Positions 16,848 to 25,225 of a DNA stretch of 64,000 bases are shown piece after piece. Location: the NCBI RefSeq assembly GCF_001687565.2, contig NZ_CP016534.2, positions 1,430,501-1,494,500 of the forward strand, given 5' to 3'. Within the stretch, counting starts at the first letter, position 1. Each line of letters opens with the position of its first letter. The stretch comes from Planococcus antarcticus DSM 14505. Its GTDB lineage: Bacteria; Bacillota; Bacilli; Bacillales_A; Planococcaceae. Made by a program: the position numbers and the translations under genes. A model generated the notes under the pieces. The model did no database searches. It was not told the origin of the DNA and saw only the letters and a program-made list of their open reading frames with translations.

Positions 16848-16998
16848 GCGTTTTGCAAACAAAGGGTCAGATTGCGTAAACAACCTTCGTTTTCCTGCAA
16901 ACAAACTCCAACAACCCGCAAAAAACGAGCCTTAGCGCACAAAAGAACTCCAATTTCCCGCAAAATAACGAAGAATTCAACCACAACTCACAAAAATA
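16845..16998 (+). repeat. Second CGCAAACAAA-type array
   Basis: About seven degenerate units with a period of 20-26 bases: TTTTGCAAACAAA, TTGCGTAAACAA, TCCTGCAAACAAACTCCAA, CCCGCAAAAAAC, AGCGCACAAAAGAACTCCAA, TCCCGCAAAATAAC, AACTCACAAAAATAAA. Units decay toward the 3' side. No dyad symmetry and spacers are not uniform, so this is not CRISPR. Confidence 0.65.
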
Positions 16999-17083
16999 AA
17001 TGTTAACTTTAGTTGACTAAATGTTAAGTAAAGTGTACATTATGTTATATAAACCGAACATTAAATAAGGAAGGATGAAGCAG

Positions 17084-17299
17084 ATGCTCAAGAATCGAGT
17101 GAAAGAACTAAGAGCTCGGTACGGTTTTACGCAAAGTGATCTTGGAAAACAAGTGAATGTCACACGTCAAACAATCGCTTTTATTGAAAAAGGAGAGTTT
17201 TCACCTTCAATTACATTGTCGTTAAAGCTAGCAAAGGTGCTACAAACTAACGTCAACGAACTATTTTGGTTAGAGGAGGATGATGGCAATGAAGAATGA
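17084..17299 (+). CDS. XRE-family transcriptional regulator, short
   Basis: 71-aa protein consisting almost entirely of a Cro/C1-type helix-turn-helix: VKELRARYGFTQSDLGKQVN then VTRQTIAFIEKGEFSPSITL, the standard recognition-helix arrangement. The ATG at 17084 sits 9 bases after AAGGAAGG (17067-17074); an ATG at 17075 touches the ribosome site and is unlikely. Its 3' end overlaps the next gene by 11 bases, so the two are translationally coupled. Such short regulators commonly repress their own operon. Confidence 0.88.
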   Translation: MLKNRVKELRARYGFTQSDLGKQVNVTRQTIAFIEKGEFSPSITLSLKLAKVLQTNVNELFWLEEDDGNEE

Positions 17300-17789
17300 T
17301 TTTCGTATGAAATATCCGTTGTGGATGATGGGGTTTATATTAGTACTGGGGATGTTCTTATTCGGAGTTAGTTCACCAGTAACAGATATTGTCAACACAG
17401 AAACTGAGCAAAGCATGTCGGTTGAATATGGTCTAATCGCAGGGTTTGTTATTATCGGTTCACTCCTTCTTTACTTCCTAATGCTGATTATTTTTTATGT
17501 CCAATTGAGACGTCATAACGAAAAGAATCCAACACAAAAAATCTCGCCCTTTGCAGTCCGCCCACCAGAATACTTAGAGCAGGATGAAGGGATGACGCAT
17601 ATTACACGAAAAGCATCTCAAAAAGTTTACAGTTTTATGATTTGGAGTTTGCCAATGTTAGCTGTATTTGCAATGTTTTCACCGTTATCGCGTATTTACA
17701 CGGTACTAGCAATTCTACTGGTCGCGTTTATCCAATACGTGATCTACTATTTGGAAATACGAAAACATTTTAAGGAGGAAAAGGAATGA
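17289..17789 (+). CDS. Membrane protein coupled to XRE regulator, function unknown
   Basis: 166-aa integral membrane protein with about four hydrophobic segments: PLWMMGFILVLGMFLFGV, LIAGFVIIGSLLLYFLMLI, a segment at SFMIWSLPMLAVFAMF, and YTVLAILLVAFIQYVIYYL. A soluble loop (RRHNEKNPTQKISPFAVRPP) lies between segments 2 and 3. Start at 17289 is 9 bases after AGGAGG (17274-17279). I do not recognise a characterised family with certainty; organisation resembles the frequent pairing of a short XRE regulator with a DUF-type membrane protein in Firmicutes. Confidence 0.75.
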   Translation: MKNDFRMKYPLWMMGFILVLGMFLFGVSSPVTDIVNTETEQSMSVEYGLIAGFVIIGSLLLYFLMLIIFYVQLRRHNEKNPTQKISPFAVRPPEYLEQDEGMTHITRKASQKVYSFMIWSLPMLAVFAMFSPLSRIYTVLAILLVAFIQYVIYYLEIRKHFKEEKE

Positions 17790-18229
17790 TCTATGAATAC
17801 TTTTTAGTTTTTCTGGGAGCTGCCATTCCGTGGTTCGAAATTGCATTAGTGATTCCGCTTGGCATTGTTTGGGGCTTGTCACCGTTGTGGGTGATCGTAG
17901 TGGCTTTCGTTGGCAATATGCTGACTGTGCTTGCACTGATTGTCGGTTTTGACCGTTTCCAAATCTGGTACAACAAACGCCAAGAAGAGAAAGGCAAAAC
18001 TGTTTCGAAAAAAAGCGAACGTGCCAAACGGATCTGGAATAAATACGGCTTGCCTGGACTTGCATTACTAGGACCGATTTTAATTGGAACGCATATCGCT
18101 GCCTTTATTGGAATGACGCTAGGGGCAACGAAAAAAAATACGACCGTTTGGCTGACCATCAGCATCGCTTTATGGTCACTTGCGTTCGGTGTGTTGACGG
18201 CGCTGGGCTTTGATTTTTTTACAGCTTAA
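17786..18229 (+). CDS. Small multidrug export protein-like membrane protein
   Basis: 147-aa membrane protein of the Sm_multidrug_ex (PF06695) type: short helix with FLGAAIPWFEIALVIPLGI, then SPLWVIVVAFVGNMLTVLAL, a basic cytoplasmic loop (NKRQEEKGKTVSKKSERAKR), GLPGLALLGPILIGTHIAAF and a last helix. The G/P-rich PWFE and GPILIGTH motifs are characteristic. Despite the family name, transport has not been shown generally. It overlaps the preceding gene by 4 bases and has its own AAGGAGG ribosome site. Confidence 0.8.
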   Translation: MIYEYFLVFLGAAIPWFEIALVIPLGIVWGLSPLWVIVVAFVGNMLTVLALIVGFDRFQIWYNKRQEEKGKTVSKKSERAKRIWNKYGLPGLALLGPILIGTHIAAFIGMTLGATKKNTTVWLTISIALWSLAFGVLTALGFDFFTA

Positions 18230-18288
18230 GTAGTTAAGTGATGTCTATCTTGTTGGAGTTCGTTTGATTCTCCTGAACCTGCCTAAAC

Positions 18289-18378
18289 TCCAGTGCCAAG
18301 TTTCTAAGGTTACAAGCCACTCAGTCTATACGGTAAAGAACGCCGCTTCGCCAGAGCGTCTTATGCCTGTCGAGAGCC
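18289..18378 (-). repeat. Family A repeat, reverse orientation, eroded
   Basis: On the minus strand it reads GACAGGCATAAGACGCTCTGG, CGAAGCGGCGTTCTTT and GTGGCTTGTAACC, matching the family core. (The first motif spans 18337-18357 on the + strand.) The outer arms have decayed and unrelated sequence is attached on one side. The remainder of 18230-18506 holds only the ysgA promoter region (TGCTATACT at about 18465). Confidence 0.6.
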
Positions 18379-18506
18379 TGCAGGATGCGGGTCAGCTAAC
18401 CGTTGTGACAAGAAGGCGTGACATTATGTTAGCTTCTGCTTTTAGGCGTCTGCGCTTTTCGGTGTGCTATACTGGAGCTATTCTGAAATAAAGGCGTGAA
18501 GCTGTA

Positions 18507-19274
18507 ATGAAAAGAATTGAATCCAATCAAAACTCGCTCGTCAAGCATTGGAAAAAGCTTGGAACGACACGAAAAGAACGCGATAAATTTGTCGAATTCC
18601 TAGTGGAAGGCTTTCATTTGACGGAAGAGGCCTTACGTAAAAAAGAACTCGTCAAATCATTGATCGTCCGCGAAGGCGTAGATATTCCGGCAGACTGGGA
18701 TATTGAAGGCGTTCCTCATTATTCTGTTACTGCAGGAGTGGCAAAAGAAATTTCGGAAACGGAACACACGCAAGGGATTTTTGCGCATTGTGCACAACCG
18801 GAGTTTACGGAAGATGAGCAAAAAACATGGACTAAGCTATTGCTGATCGACGCTGTTCAAGATCCTGGCAACATCGGGACGATGATTCGTACAGCATCCG
18901 CAAGCGGCATCGATGCGGTTATTTTGGGCAAAGGCTGTGCGGATCCATACAATCCGAAAACCATCCGATCGGCTCAAGGCTCGCATTTCCAGATTCCAGT
19001 TGTTAAAGGGGAATTGATCGAATGGACCGAGCAGGCTAAAGCAAATGACATCCAAATCTTCGGCACGGCACTTCAAGATTCAACTCCAGTTCATGAAGCA
19101 AAGACACATGAACAATTTGCTTTGATTGTCGGCAATGAAGGCAGCGGCGTTGACCCTGTACTGCTGCAGCAAACAGATCAGAATTTGATGGTCCCGCTTT
19201 ATGGCAGTGCAGAATCACTGAATGTCGCAGTCGCTACGGGCATTCTTTTGTATAGCCTCGTTCCGAAAAACTAA
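18507..19274 (+). CDS. ysgA: TrmH/SpoU-family RNA 2'-O-ribose methyltransferase (YsgA-like)
   Basis: SPOUT-fold methyltransferase acting on rRNA or tRNA, exact target unknown. N-terminal substrate-binding domain (about 1-95) then the knotted catalytic domain with motif 1 DAVQDPGNIGTMIRTA, motif 2 LIVGNEGSGV and motif 3 VPLYGSAESLNVAVATGILL. 255 aa. It lies immediately upstream of pheS-pheT as in Bacillus; sspI, which lies near this position in B. subtilis, is missing. Confidence 0.92.
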   Translation: MKRIESNQNSLVKHWKKLGTTRKERDKFVEFLVEGFHLTEEALRKKELVKSLIVREGVDIPADWDIEGVPHYSVTAGVAKEISETEHTQGIFAHCAQPEFTEDEQKTWTKLLLIDAVQDPGNIGTMIRTASASGIDAVILGKGCADPYNPKTIRSAQGSHFQIPVVKGELIEWTEQAKANDIQIFGTALQDSTPVHEAKTHEQFALIVGNEGSGVDPVLLQQTDQNLMVPLYGSAESLNVAVATGILLYSLVPKN

Positions 19275-19317
19275 GTTTGATAAAAACCTTGAACTTTCGT
19301 ATAATAGGGAAGTAAAT

Positions 19318-19566
19318 AAGTAAAAGCGAAGAACGGGAAAAGTATGTTGCGCCCTTACATCACAGAGATTCTGCACCTTGACTGGAAGTGTGGATATGTA
19401 AACGCCTCAGAAGTTCACCCCGCGAGCTGCCTAACGGGACCAGCAGGAATGCTGTAAAGATGGGCCGGTGAAGAGCCGTTATGTAAATGAGTGATTGCTA
19501 TTTTGCAATAACCAGGGTGGTACCGCGAATAATGCCTCGTCCCTTTTCAGGGACGGGGCTTTTTAC
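19318..19566 (+). promoter_or_regulatory. T-box leader of pheST (phenylalanine)
   Basis: T-box sequence AGGGTGGTACCGCG at 19514-19527 followed by terminator stem GCCTCGTCCCTTTT / AGGGACGGGGC and a T-run. Specifier candidate TTC (Phe) at 19414-19416 in GAAGTTCACC. It controls pheST according to tRNA-Phe charging. The 5' limit is approximate. Confidence 0.93.
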
Positions 19567-19585
19567 TGTCTAAGGAGGAGAAAAA

Positions 19586-20623
19586 ATGGAAGCACAATTA
19601 CAGGAATTGAAAACACAAGCTCTTGAAAAAATTGCCGCAGCGTTGACCGTTAAAGAACTAAACGACGTTCGTGTCGCTTATTTAGGTAAAAAAGGACCCA
19701 TTACAGATTTATTGAAAGGCATGGGGAAACTCCCGGCTGAAGAACGTCCGAAAATGGGAGCATTGGTCAACGTAGTACGCGAAGAAGTAACAACGCGACT
19801 CGAAGGCCGTATGGTCATCTTAGAAGAAGAAGCGATCAATGCGAAGCTGCAAAGCGAGACAATTGACATCACGTTGCCGGGACGTCCTGTCAAAACAGGC
19901 AATGCGCACCCATTAACACGTGTTGTAGAAGAAATCGAAGACTTGTTCATTTCGATGGGTTACGAAGTAGTAGAAGGCCCGGAAGTAGAAAAGGATTATT
20001 ATAATTTTGAAGCGTTGAACTTGCCGAAAGGTCATCCAGCTCGCGATATGCAAGATTCCTTCTATATAACAGAAGACATTTTGCTGCGCACTCATACTTC
20101 ACCGGTTCAAGCGCGGACAATGGAAGCAAAAGGCGGCGAGCCGATTAAAATTATTTGTCCCGGTAAAGTGTATCGCCGGGATAGTGACGACGCGACACAT
20201 TCGCATCAATTTACGCAAATTGAAGGATTGGTTATCGGAGAAGACATTCGCATGAGTGACTTAAAGGGGACACTTTCTGTATTTGCTAAGAAAATGTTCG
20301 GGGATGACCGTGAAATTCGCCTTCGTCCAAGTTTTTTCCCGTTTACGGAACCGTCTGTGGAAATGGACATTTCGTGCTTTAAATGCGGCGGCAGCGGGTG
20401 CAATGTCTGCAAAAAAACAGGCTGGATTGAAATTCTAGGCGCTGGAATGGTGCATCCGAATGTTCTTGAAATGGCCGGTTATGACTCGAAACGCTTGACT
20501 GGATTCGCTTTCGGTATGGGTCCTGAACGGATCGCCATGTTAAAATACGGCGTCGAAGATATCCGTCATTTTTATACAAATGATGTCCGCTTTTTAGCTC
20601 AATTCCAACGTACAGAACTTTAA
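19586..20623 (+). CDS. pheS: Phenylalanyl-tRNA synthetase alpha subunit
   Basis: Catalytic subunit of the alpha2-beta2 enzyme. An N-terminal coiled coil binds tRNA; class II motif 2 region ([18 protein letters not shown]), [15 protein letters not shown] and motif 3 [16 protein letters not shown] are all present. [13 protein letters not shown] cysteine-rich loop lies before motif 3, typical of Bacillus-type PheS. 345 aa. Shine-Dalgarno AAGGAGGAG; 14 bases separate it from pheT. Confidence 0.98.
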   Translation: MEAQLQELKTQALEKIAAALTVKELNDVRVAYLGKKGPITDLLKGMGKLPAEERPKMGALVNVVREEVTTRLEGRMVILEEEAINAKLQSETIDITLPGRPVKTGNAHPLTRVVEEIEDLFISMGYEVVEGPEVEKDYYNFEALNLPKGHPARDMQDSFYITEDILLRTHTSPVQARTMEAKGGEPIKIICPGKVYRRDSDDATHSHQFTQIEGLVIGEDIRMSDLKGTLSVFAKKMFGDDREIRLRPSFFPFTEPSVEMDISCFKCGGSGCNVCKKTGWIEILGAGMVHPNVLEMAGYDSKRLTGFAFGMGPERIAMLKYGVEDIRHFYTNDVRFLAQFQRTEL

Positions 20624-20637
20624 GGAGGAAATAAAAT

Positions 20638-23037
20638 ATGTTCGTATCCATAAAATGGTTAAAAGACTATGTAAATATACAACAACTGCCACCCGCTGAA
20701 TTGGGTGAAAAAATAACGCGGTCAGGTATTGAAGTAGACGCAGTCATCGACCGCACACAAGGCATGACAAACGTCGTCGTAGGGTTTGTTGAATCTTGCA
20801 TTAAGCATCCAGAAGCCGATAAACTATCCATTTGCCAAGTGGATGTTGGTGACGAAATGGCACAAATCATTTGCGGCGCACCGAATATAGCAGCAGGCCA
20901 AAAAGTAATCGTGGCACGCCCTGAAGCTAAACTTCCAGGTGACATCAAAATCAAAAAAGCGAAACTTCGTGGAGAAGAATCGCATGGCATGATTTGTTCG
21001 TTGCAAGAACTCGGAATAGAAGGCAAGCTTGTGCCAAAAGCATATGCTGAAGGCATTTATGTGCTACCAGAAGATGCAGAAACCGGTTCTGACGTCATTA
21101 CAAATTTCGATTTAGATGACACCGTATTAGAACTAGGACTGACACCAAACCGCGCAGACGCGATGAGCATGCTTGGCGTTGCTTACGAAGTAGGGGCTAT
21201 TCTATCGGAAGAAGTCAAACTGCCAGAAATTAACTATACAGAAGCATCTGAAACAGCAGCTTCGATGCTGACGTTGTCAGTCGATGCTCCTGAAGCCAAC
21301 CCTTTATATGTCGCAAAAGTTGTTCGCAACATTAAAGTTCGAGAGTCCCCTATGTGGTTGCAACAACGCCTAATGGCATCTGGTGTCCGTCCACATAATA
21401 ACGTAGTTGATATTACGAACTATGTATTAATGGAATATGGCCAGCCGCTTCACGCATTTGACTATGATTTATTGGAAACGGGGAATATTACGGTTCGCCA
21501 CGCCAAAGAAGGCGAAATGATTACCACTTTAGATGAAGCTGAGCGTAAATTATCTGGCCGTCATTTATTGATCACCAATGGTGAAAAACCAGTGGCGATT
21601 GCAGGGGTTATGGGCGGAGCCAACTCGGAAGTAAGCGAAACGACGACGACTGTTGTCATCGAATCTGCTTATTTTGAATCGAGTTCTGTTCGTCAAACTT
21701 CAAAAGATCACGGTCTTCGCAGTGATGCAAGTTCGCGTTTTGAAAAAGGCGTAGATCCAAATCGCGTCATTCCAGCGGCAGAACGAGCGGCACAATTATT
21801 GTCCGAGCTTGCTGGAGGAGAAGTGCTTGCAGGATCCGTAATATTTGATGAATTGGATAAAGAAGAGAAAATTGTTAAGGTTTCTCCTGATTTTATCAAT
21901 AGCCGTCTCGGTATGAAGATCTCCTTTGAAGACATGTGGGACATTCTGAACCGCTTGAAATTCAATACAGAAGCAGCGAATGGCCAACTGGTCATATCAG
22001 TGCCTACGCGCCGCCAGGATATTCAAATTCCTGAAGATGTGATCGAAGAAATCGCCCGTCTTTATGGCTACGACGAAATTCCAGCGACATTACCAGAAGC
22101 TGAAACGACTCCAGGTGGCTTGACGCCTTACCAGGCAAAACGTCGCATTGTTCGTTCACTTATGGAAGGTGCCGGATTATTGCAAGCGACGACGTATTCA
22201 TTAACTTCTGCAAAATCAGTAAAGCAATTTGCTTTAGAAGAAACCGAAACAACTCGTCTCTTAATGCCAATGAGCGAAGAGCGTAGTTTGTTGCGTCAAA
22301 GCTTGTTGCCGCATTTATTGGAATCTGTTACGTATAACACAGCGAGAAGAATGGATTCGGTCGCTTTGTATGAAACGGGTTCAGTTTTTCTTAAAGGTCA
22401 AGACGAGCTATTGAACGAGCAGGAACATTTAGCTGTTGCCATTACGGGTCTTTGGCTCGATCATAGCTGGCAAGGTGAGAAAAAGCCAGTCGACTTTTTC
22501 GTCTTGAAAGGTATTGTAGAAAGTCTTAGCGATAAACTTGGCGTCGAATTGACTTTCGAACGTGGTCAAATGGATGATCTGCACCCAGGAAGAACGGCAT
22601 TTATCATACATGGCGGTCAACGTATTGGCGTGATCGGCCAGTTGCATCCGTCTGAACAAAAAGCGCGCGACTTAAAAACTACAGTTGTGATGGAGTTGAA
22701 CTTGGCTGCATTGTTGGCTAAAGCAACGAAGGCACTAGTTTACACGCCAGTACCACGTTACCCATCCATGTCACGTGATGTGGCGTTAGTTCTTTCTAAA
22801 GTGGTGGAAGCGGCAACGATTGAAAACGTCATCCGCAATGCAGGTGGCAAACTGTTGAAAGACGTCCGCGTGTTCGACCTTTACGAAGGCGATAAAATGG
22901 AAGCAGGCAAGAAATCAGTGGCTTTCTCGTTAACTTACTTTGATCCGGAAAAAACATTAACGGATGAAGAAGTTATTCGTACACATGAAAAAGTATTAGC
23001 AGCTTTAACAGAAGCTGGAGCAGAGTTAAGAAGTTAA
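20638..23037 (+). CDS. pheT: Phenylalanyl-tRNA synthetase beta subunit
   Basis: 799-aa beta subunit with tRNA-binding OB domain (KLSICQVDVGDEMAQIICGAPN, about residues 60-82 in part), B3/B4 editing domain, B5 domain and C-terminal ferredoxin-fold anticodon-binding domain (PRYPSMSRDVALVL). Hydrolyses mischarged Tyr-tRNA-Phe. Same operon and T-box control as pheS. A strong terminator follows. Confidence 0.98.
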   Translation: MFVSIKWLKDYVNIQQLPPAELGEKITRSGIEVDAVIDRTQGMTNVVVGFVESCIKHPEADKLSICQVDVGDEMAQIICGAPNIAAGQKVIVARPEAKLPGDIKIKKAKLRGEESHGMICSLQELGIEGKLVPKAYAEGIYVLPEDAETGSDVITNFDLDDTVLELGLTPNRADAMSMLGVAYEVGAILSEEVKLPEINYTEASETAASMLTLSVDAPEANPLYVAKVVRNIKVRESPMWLQQRLMASGVRPHNNVVDITNYVLMEYGQPLHAFDYDLLETGNITVRHAKEGEMITTLDEAERKLSGRHLLITNGEKPVAIAGVMGGANSEVSETTTTVVIESAYFESSSVRQTSKDHGLRSDASSRFEKGVDPNRVIPAAERAAQLLSELAGGEVLAGSVIFDELDKEEKIVKVSPDFINSRLGMKISFEDMWDILNRLKFNTEAANGQLVISVPTRRQDIQIPEDVIEEIARLYGYDEIPATLPEAETTPGGLTPYQAKRRIVRSLMEGAGLLQATTYSLTSAKSVKQFALEETETTRLLMPMSEERSLLRQSLLPHLLESVTYNTARRMDSVALYETGSVFLKGQDELLNEQEHLAVAITGLWLDHSWQGEKKPVDFFVLKGIVESLSDKLGVELTFERGQMDDLHPGRTAFIIHGGQRIGVIGQLHPSEQKARDLKTTVVMELNLAALLAKATKALVYTPVPRYPSMSRDVALVLSKVVEAATIENVIRNAGGKLLKDVRVFDLYEGDKMEAGKKSVAFSLTYFDPEKTLTDEEVIRTHEKVLAALTEAGAELRS

Positions 23038-23057
23038 AGAAATTTGATCGTAATGCT

Positions 23058-23093
23058 AAAAAAGGATGAATCCATTGGATTCATCCTTTTTTG
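23058..23093 (+). terminator. pheST terminator
   Basis: Perfect 17-bp stem built on AAGGATGAATCCA / TGGATTCATCCTT, flanked by A-run and T-run, so it may work in both directions. Confidence 0.95.
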
Positions 23094-23203
23094 ATTAGTT
23101 AAGTATGAAGATACAATTAAATTACTTATTATAGGACTTTATTAATTCAAAACAACTGAAATATGATAGTATTTATCTAATATGAATAGCGGGAGGTACT
23201 CTT

Positions 23204-23566
23204 ATGAAGAGACTCATTCAAAATGAAAAAGGATTGTCGCTAGTGGAGATACTAGCAGCGGTAGTGATTTTGGCGATTGTGCTCGTCAGTGTGATGAGTT
23301 TCTTTACGCAGTCGGCAAAGTTTACAGCTCACAATTATGAGAAACTGACGAATGTACAAGTAGCCGAGGATGTTATAGCCGATGTTAGGATTGGCAATTA
23401 TCAAAGCAACACGACTTTAAAAAAAGATGGCTACGATATTGTTATTAACGTCAAAGCTGGTCCAGAAAGTTTAAAATTAGCGACGATTACCGTAAAGTCC
23501 CCGGCTGGTGCCGGAATAAATGAACCAGAGTTTACAACGGAAATGTATTTTGAGGCAAAGCCATGA
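23204..23566 (+). CDS. Type IV pilin-like (pseudopilin) protein 1
   Basis: 120-aa prepilin. After a short basic leader, a prepilin peptidase site lies between Gly10 and Leu11 (EKG-LSLVEIL) with Glu15 at mature position +5, followed by a hydrophobic helix (LAAVVILAIVLVSVMSFF). The soluble part is a small beta-rich domain. First gene of a three-gene AT-rich cluster with overlapping or near-overlapping genes; Shine-Dalgarno GGGAGG. No assembly ATPase, platform protein or peptidase lies nearby, so those must be elsewhere. Probably a minor pilin; exact role unknown. Confidence 0.85.
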   Translation: MKRLIQNEKGLSLVEILAAVVILAIVLVSVMSFFTQSAKFTAHNYEKLTNVQVAEDVIADVRIGNYQSNTTLKKDGYDIVINVKAGPESLKLATITVKSPAGAGINEPEFTTEMYFEAKP

Positions 23567-23961
23567 GGAATGAAAGCGGAATTACTTTGGTGGAGTTACT
23601 TGCTGCACTAGCCATAGTGGGAATTATCGTTGCAGTCATTGTAAATGTCTTATCTACAGGAACTACGGCATCAACTAAAACCGCTACAAAACAACAATTA
23701 CAACAAGAGGCAAATTTAATAGTTGAAGTTATACGGAATGAATATTTAAAGTCAGACAATCATCAATTTAATTTAATAGTAAAAGAAGAAGATGGTGTTA
23801 AGTCGCTGTTTTTAGATGAAGAATCTATTTCACAAGGGTACACGTATAATTATGCTCCATATACAATTGATCCGAAATTCGATACTAATTTTAAAATGAC
23901 TATCACAGATGATAGTGGTCAGTTTTATGTGATCGATACCACGTTTAGTAAACTCAGGTAA
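23563..23961 (+). CDS. Type IV pilin-like protein 2 (PilW/PulJ-like)
   Basis: 132-aa prepilin starting MRNESG-ITLVELL, cleavage predicted after Gly6 with Glu11 at mature +5, then a hydrophobic helix (LAALAIVGIIVAVIVNVL). The soluble part is short, with a VDTTF-like end. It overlaps pilin 1 by 4 bases. Codons are more AT-rich than in surrounding housekeeping genes, hinting at acquisition. Probably assembled with genes 1 and 3. Confidence 0.82.
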   Translation: MRNESGITLVELLAALAIVGIIVAVIVNVLSTGTTASTKTATKQQLQQEANLIVEVIRNEYLKSDNHQFNLIVKEEDGVKSLFLDEESISQGYTYNYAPYTIDPKFDTNFKMTITDDSGQFYVIDTTFSKLR

Positions 23962-23972
23962 GGAGGGGTAAT

Positions 23973-25160
23973 ATGGGGGTTTTAAAAAATCAAAGAGGGT
24001 ACGCATTATTACTAGTTATGCTACTCGTAGTTCTATTTACTATTCTAGGAATAGGTTTACTTACAATGAATATGAATGCTTCAAAACAATTTAATTTAAA
24101 AGAAGAACAAGTACAAGCACGTCATCTCGCTGAAATGGGACTTCTACATTATCAAAACGTGTTAGAAAAAAGTGTTTTAACTAATAAAAGTAATTTAAAA
24201 TGCAATAAAATAGAACTTTTATTACAAACTATCAACACCGATAGCAAAAATACTTCGAAATATGATTTGAGAGGGGAGAATTTATCAGGAATTTCATGCA
24301 TTGAATTAATAGGTAACATGGAAGTAAAGGTGGCGAGTAAAAGTAAAGGTGGACTGGGGATTGAAAAAGTTGTTACAGCAACTTATTTTATTAAAAACAA
24401 AGGTTCTATAATACCGGGTAATGGTACAACTCCCCCTTCAACTCCAACTCCGACAGTACCTACAAAACCAGTAACAAATGGAGATAAAATAACTGTTTGG
24501 CATAAGAACTGTGAAGACAGCGGGAAAAATAAGTGTAAAGATATAAATGAAACCATAACAAAATTTACAGATGTTAACACAATAACTATGAAACAAAATG
24601 GTCTACATTTTTTAGATAATTTAGTTGTAAATAAATTAATTGTTGGTGGAGGTAATGGTGCAACTTTGAAAGTGGATAAAAACATGTATGTCAATGACGA
24701 AATTGATGTTCAAAACCATGCTTGTGTAGCAGTAGGACAAAATCTGATCGTCAAAAATGCCATAAGTTCAAAGAATAAATTATATATGGTTATATATAAA
24801 GATGCATATTTACCGAAAAAACTGGAAGGTACAAGTTCAAATAACGATATGTATGTTTTTGGTAATATTTTTTTGTCAAATGATTTTCAAATTCCAGCAA
24901 AAACTAATAAAATGATGAATATTTATGTTCGAGGTGACGTATATAAAGTGTCAGCTAATAATGCAATTACAAAAATAACGAATCCTTTCGAACCCATGAG
25001 TGGTAACCGGGCTACAATTGCAAATAACTTACCATGTGCTACCCGGGGATTCGAGCAACCACCAACAACACCAACAACACCAACAACACCAACAACATCG
25101 ACCGATCCTGGAACGACACTTTGGGAATTAGAGGACGATCCTTTAATCAATTATAAATAA
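23973..25160 (+). CDS. PilX-like pilus tip/adhesin candidate with Pro-Thr linkers
   Basis: 395-aa protein with a prepilin-like N-terminus (NQRG-YALLLVMLL, cleavage after Gly9) but Leu instead of Glu at mature +5, as in PilX/GspK-like tip proteins. A first Pro-Thr linker (TTPPSTPTPTVPTKP, about residue 152) leads to a repetitive beta-rich region with many Asn/Val turns and several cysteines, and a second linker PTTPTTPTTPTT precedes the C-terminus. Very AT-rich. Absence of Glu5 suggests it caps a complex made with the two preceding pilins. Function not established. Confidence 0.75.
   Translation: MGVLKNQRGYALLLVMLLVVLFTILGIGLLTMNMNASKQFNLKEEQVQARHLAEMGLLHYQNVLEKSVLTNKSNLKCNKIELLLQTINTDSKNTSKYDLRGENLSGISCIELIGNMEVKVASKSKGGLGIEKVVTATYFIKNKGSIIPGNGTTPPSTPTPTVPTKPVTNGDKITVWHKNCEDSGKNKCKDINETITKFTDVNTITMKQNGLHFLDNLVVNKLIVGGGNGATLKVDKNMYVNDEIDVQNHACVAVGQNLIVKNAISSKNKLYMVIYKDAYLPKKLEGTSSNNDMYVFGNIFLSNDFQIPAKTNKMMNIYVRGDVYKVSANNAITKITNPFEPMSGNRATIANNLPCATRGFEQPPTTPTTPTTPTTSTDPGTTLWELEDDPLINYK
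25060..25097 (+). repeat. In-frame 9-bp tandem repeat (ACCAACAAC) encoding Pro-Thr-Thr
   Basis: About four consecutive copies of ACCAACAAC. Changes in copy number would keep the frame and alter linker length only. Confidence 0.85.
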
Positions 25161-25185
25161 TATGTTCATAAGAAATGATAAAATA

Positions 25186-25225
25186 GAAAGCCGTGAACAA
25201 ATTTGCCCACGGCTTTCAGTTTTTT
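25186..25225. terminator. Bidirectional terminator between pilin cluster and rnhC
   Basis: GAAAGCCGTG / CACGGCTTTC stem (25186-25195, 25208-25217) with T-run on the plus strand and A-rich sequence upstream that serves the minus strand. Confidence 0.85.

Noticed and set aside
14244..16998. CRISPR array suggested by repeated CGCAAACAAA units
   Set aside because: Units are too short, lack dyad symmetry, spacers are irregular and partly repetitive, and no cas genes are present.
18264..18491. 75-codon plus-strand frame before ysgA
   Set aside because: It translates an eroded reverse-orientation family A repeat; no ribosome site.
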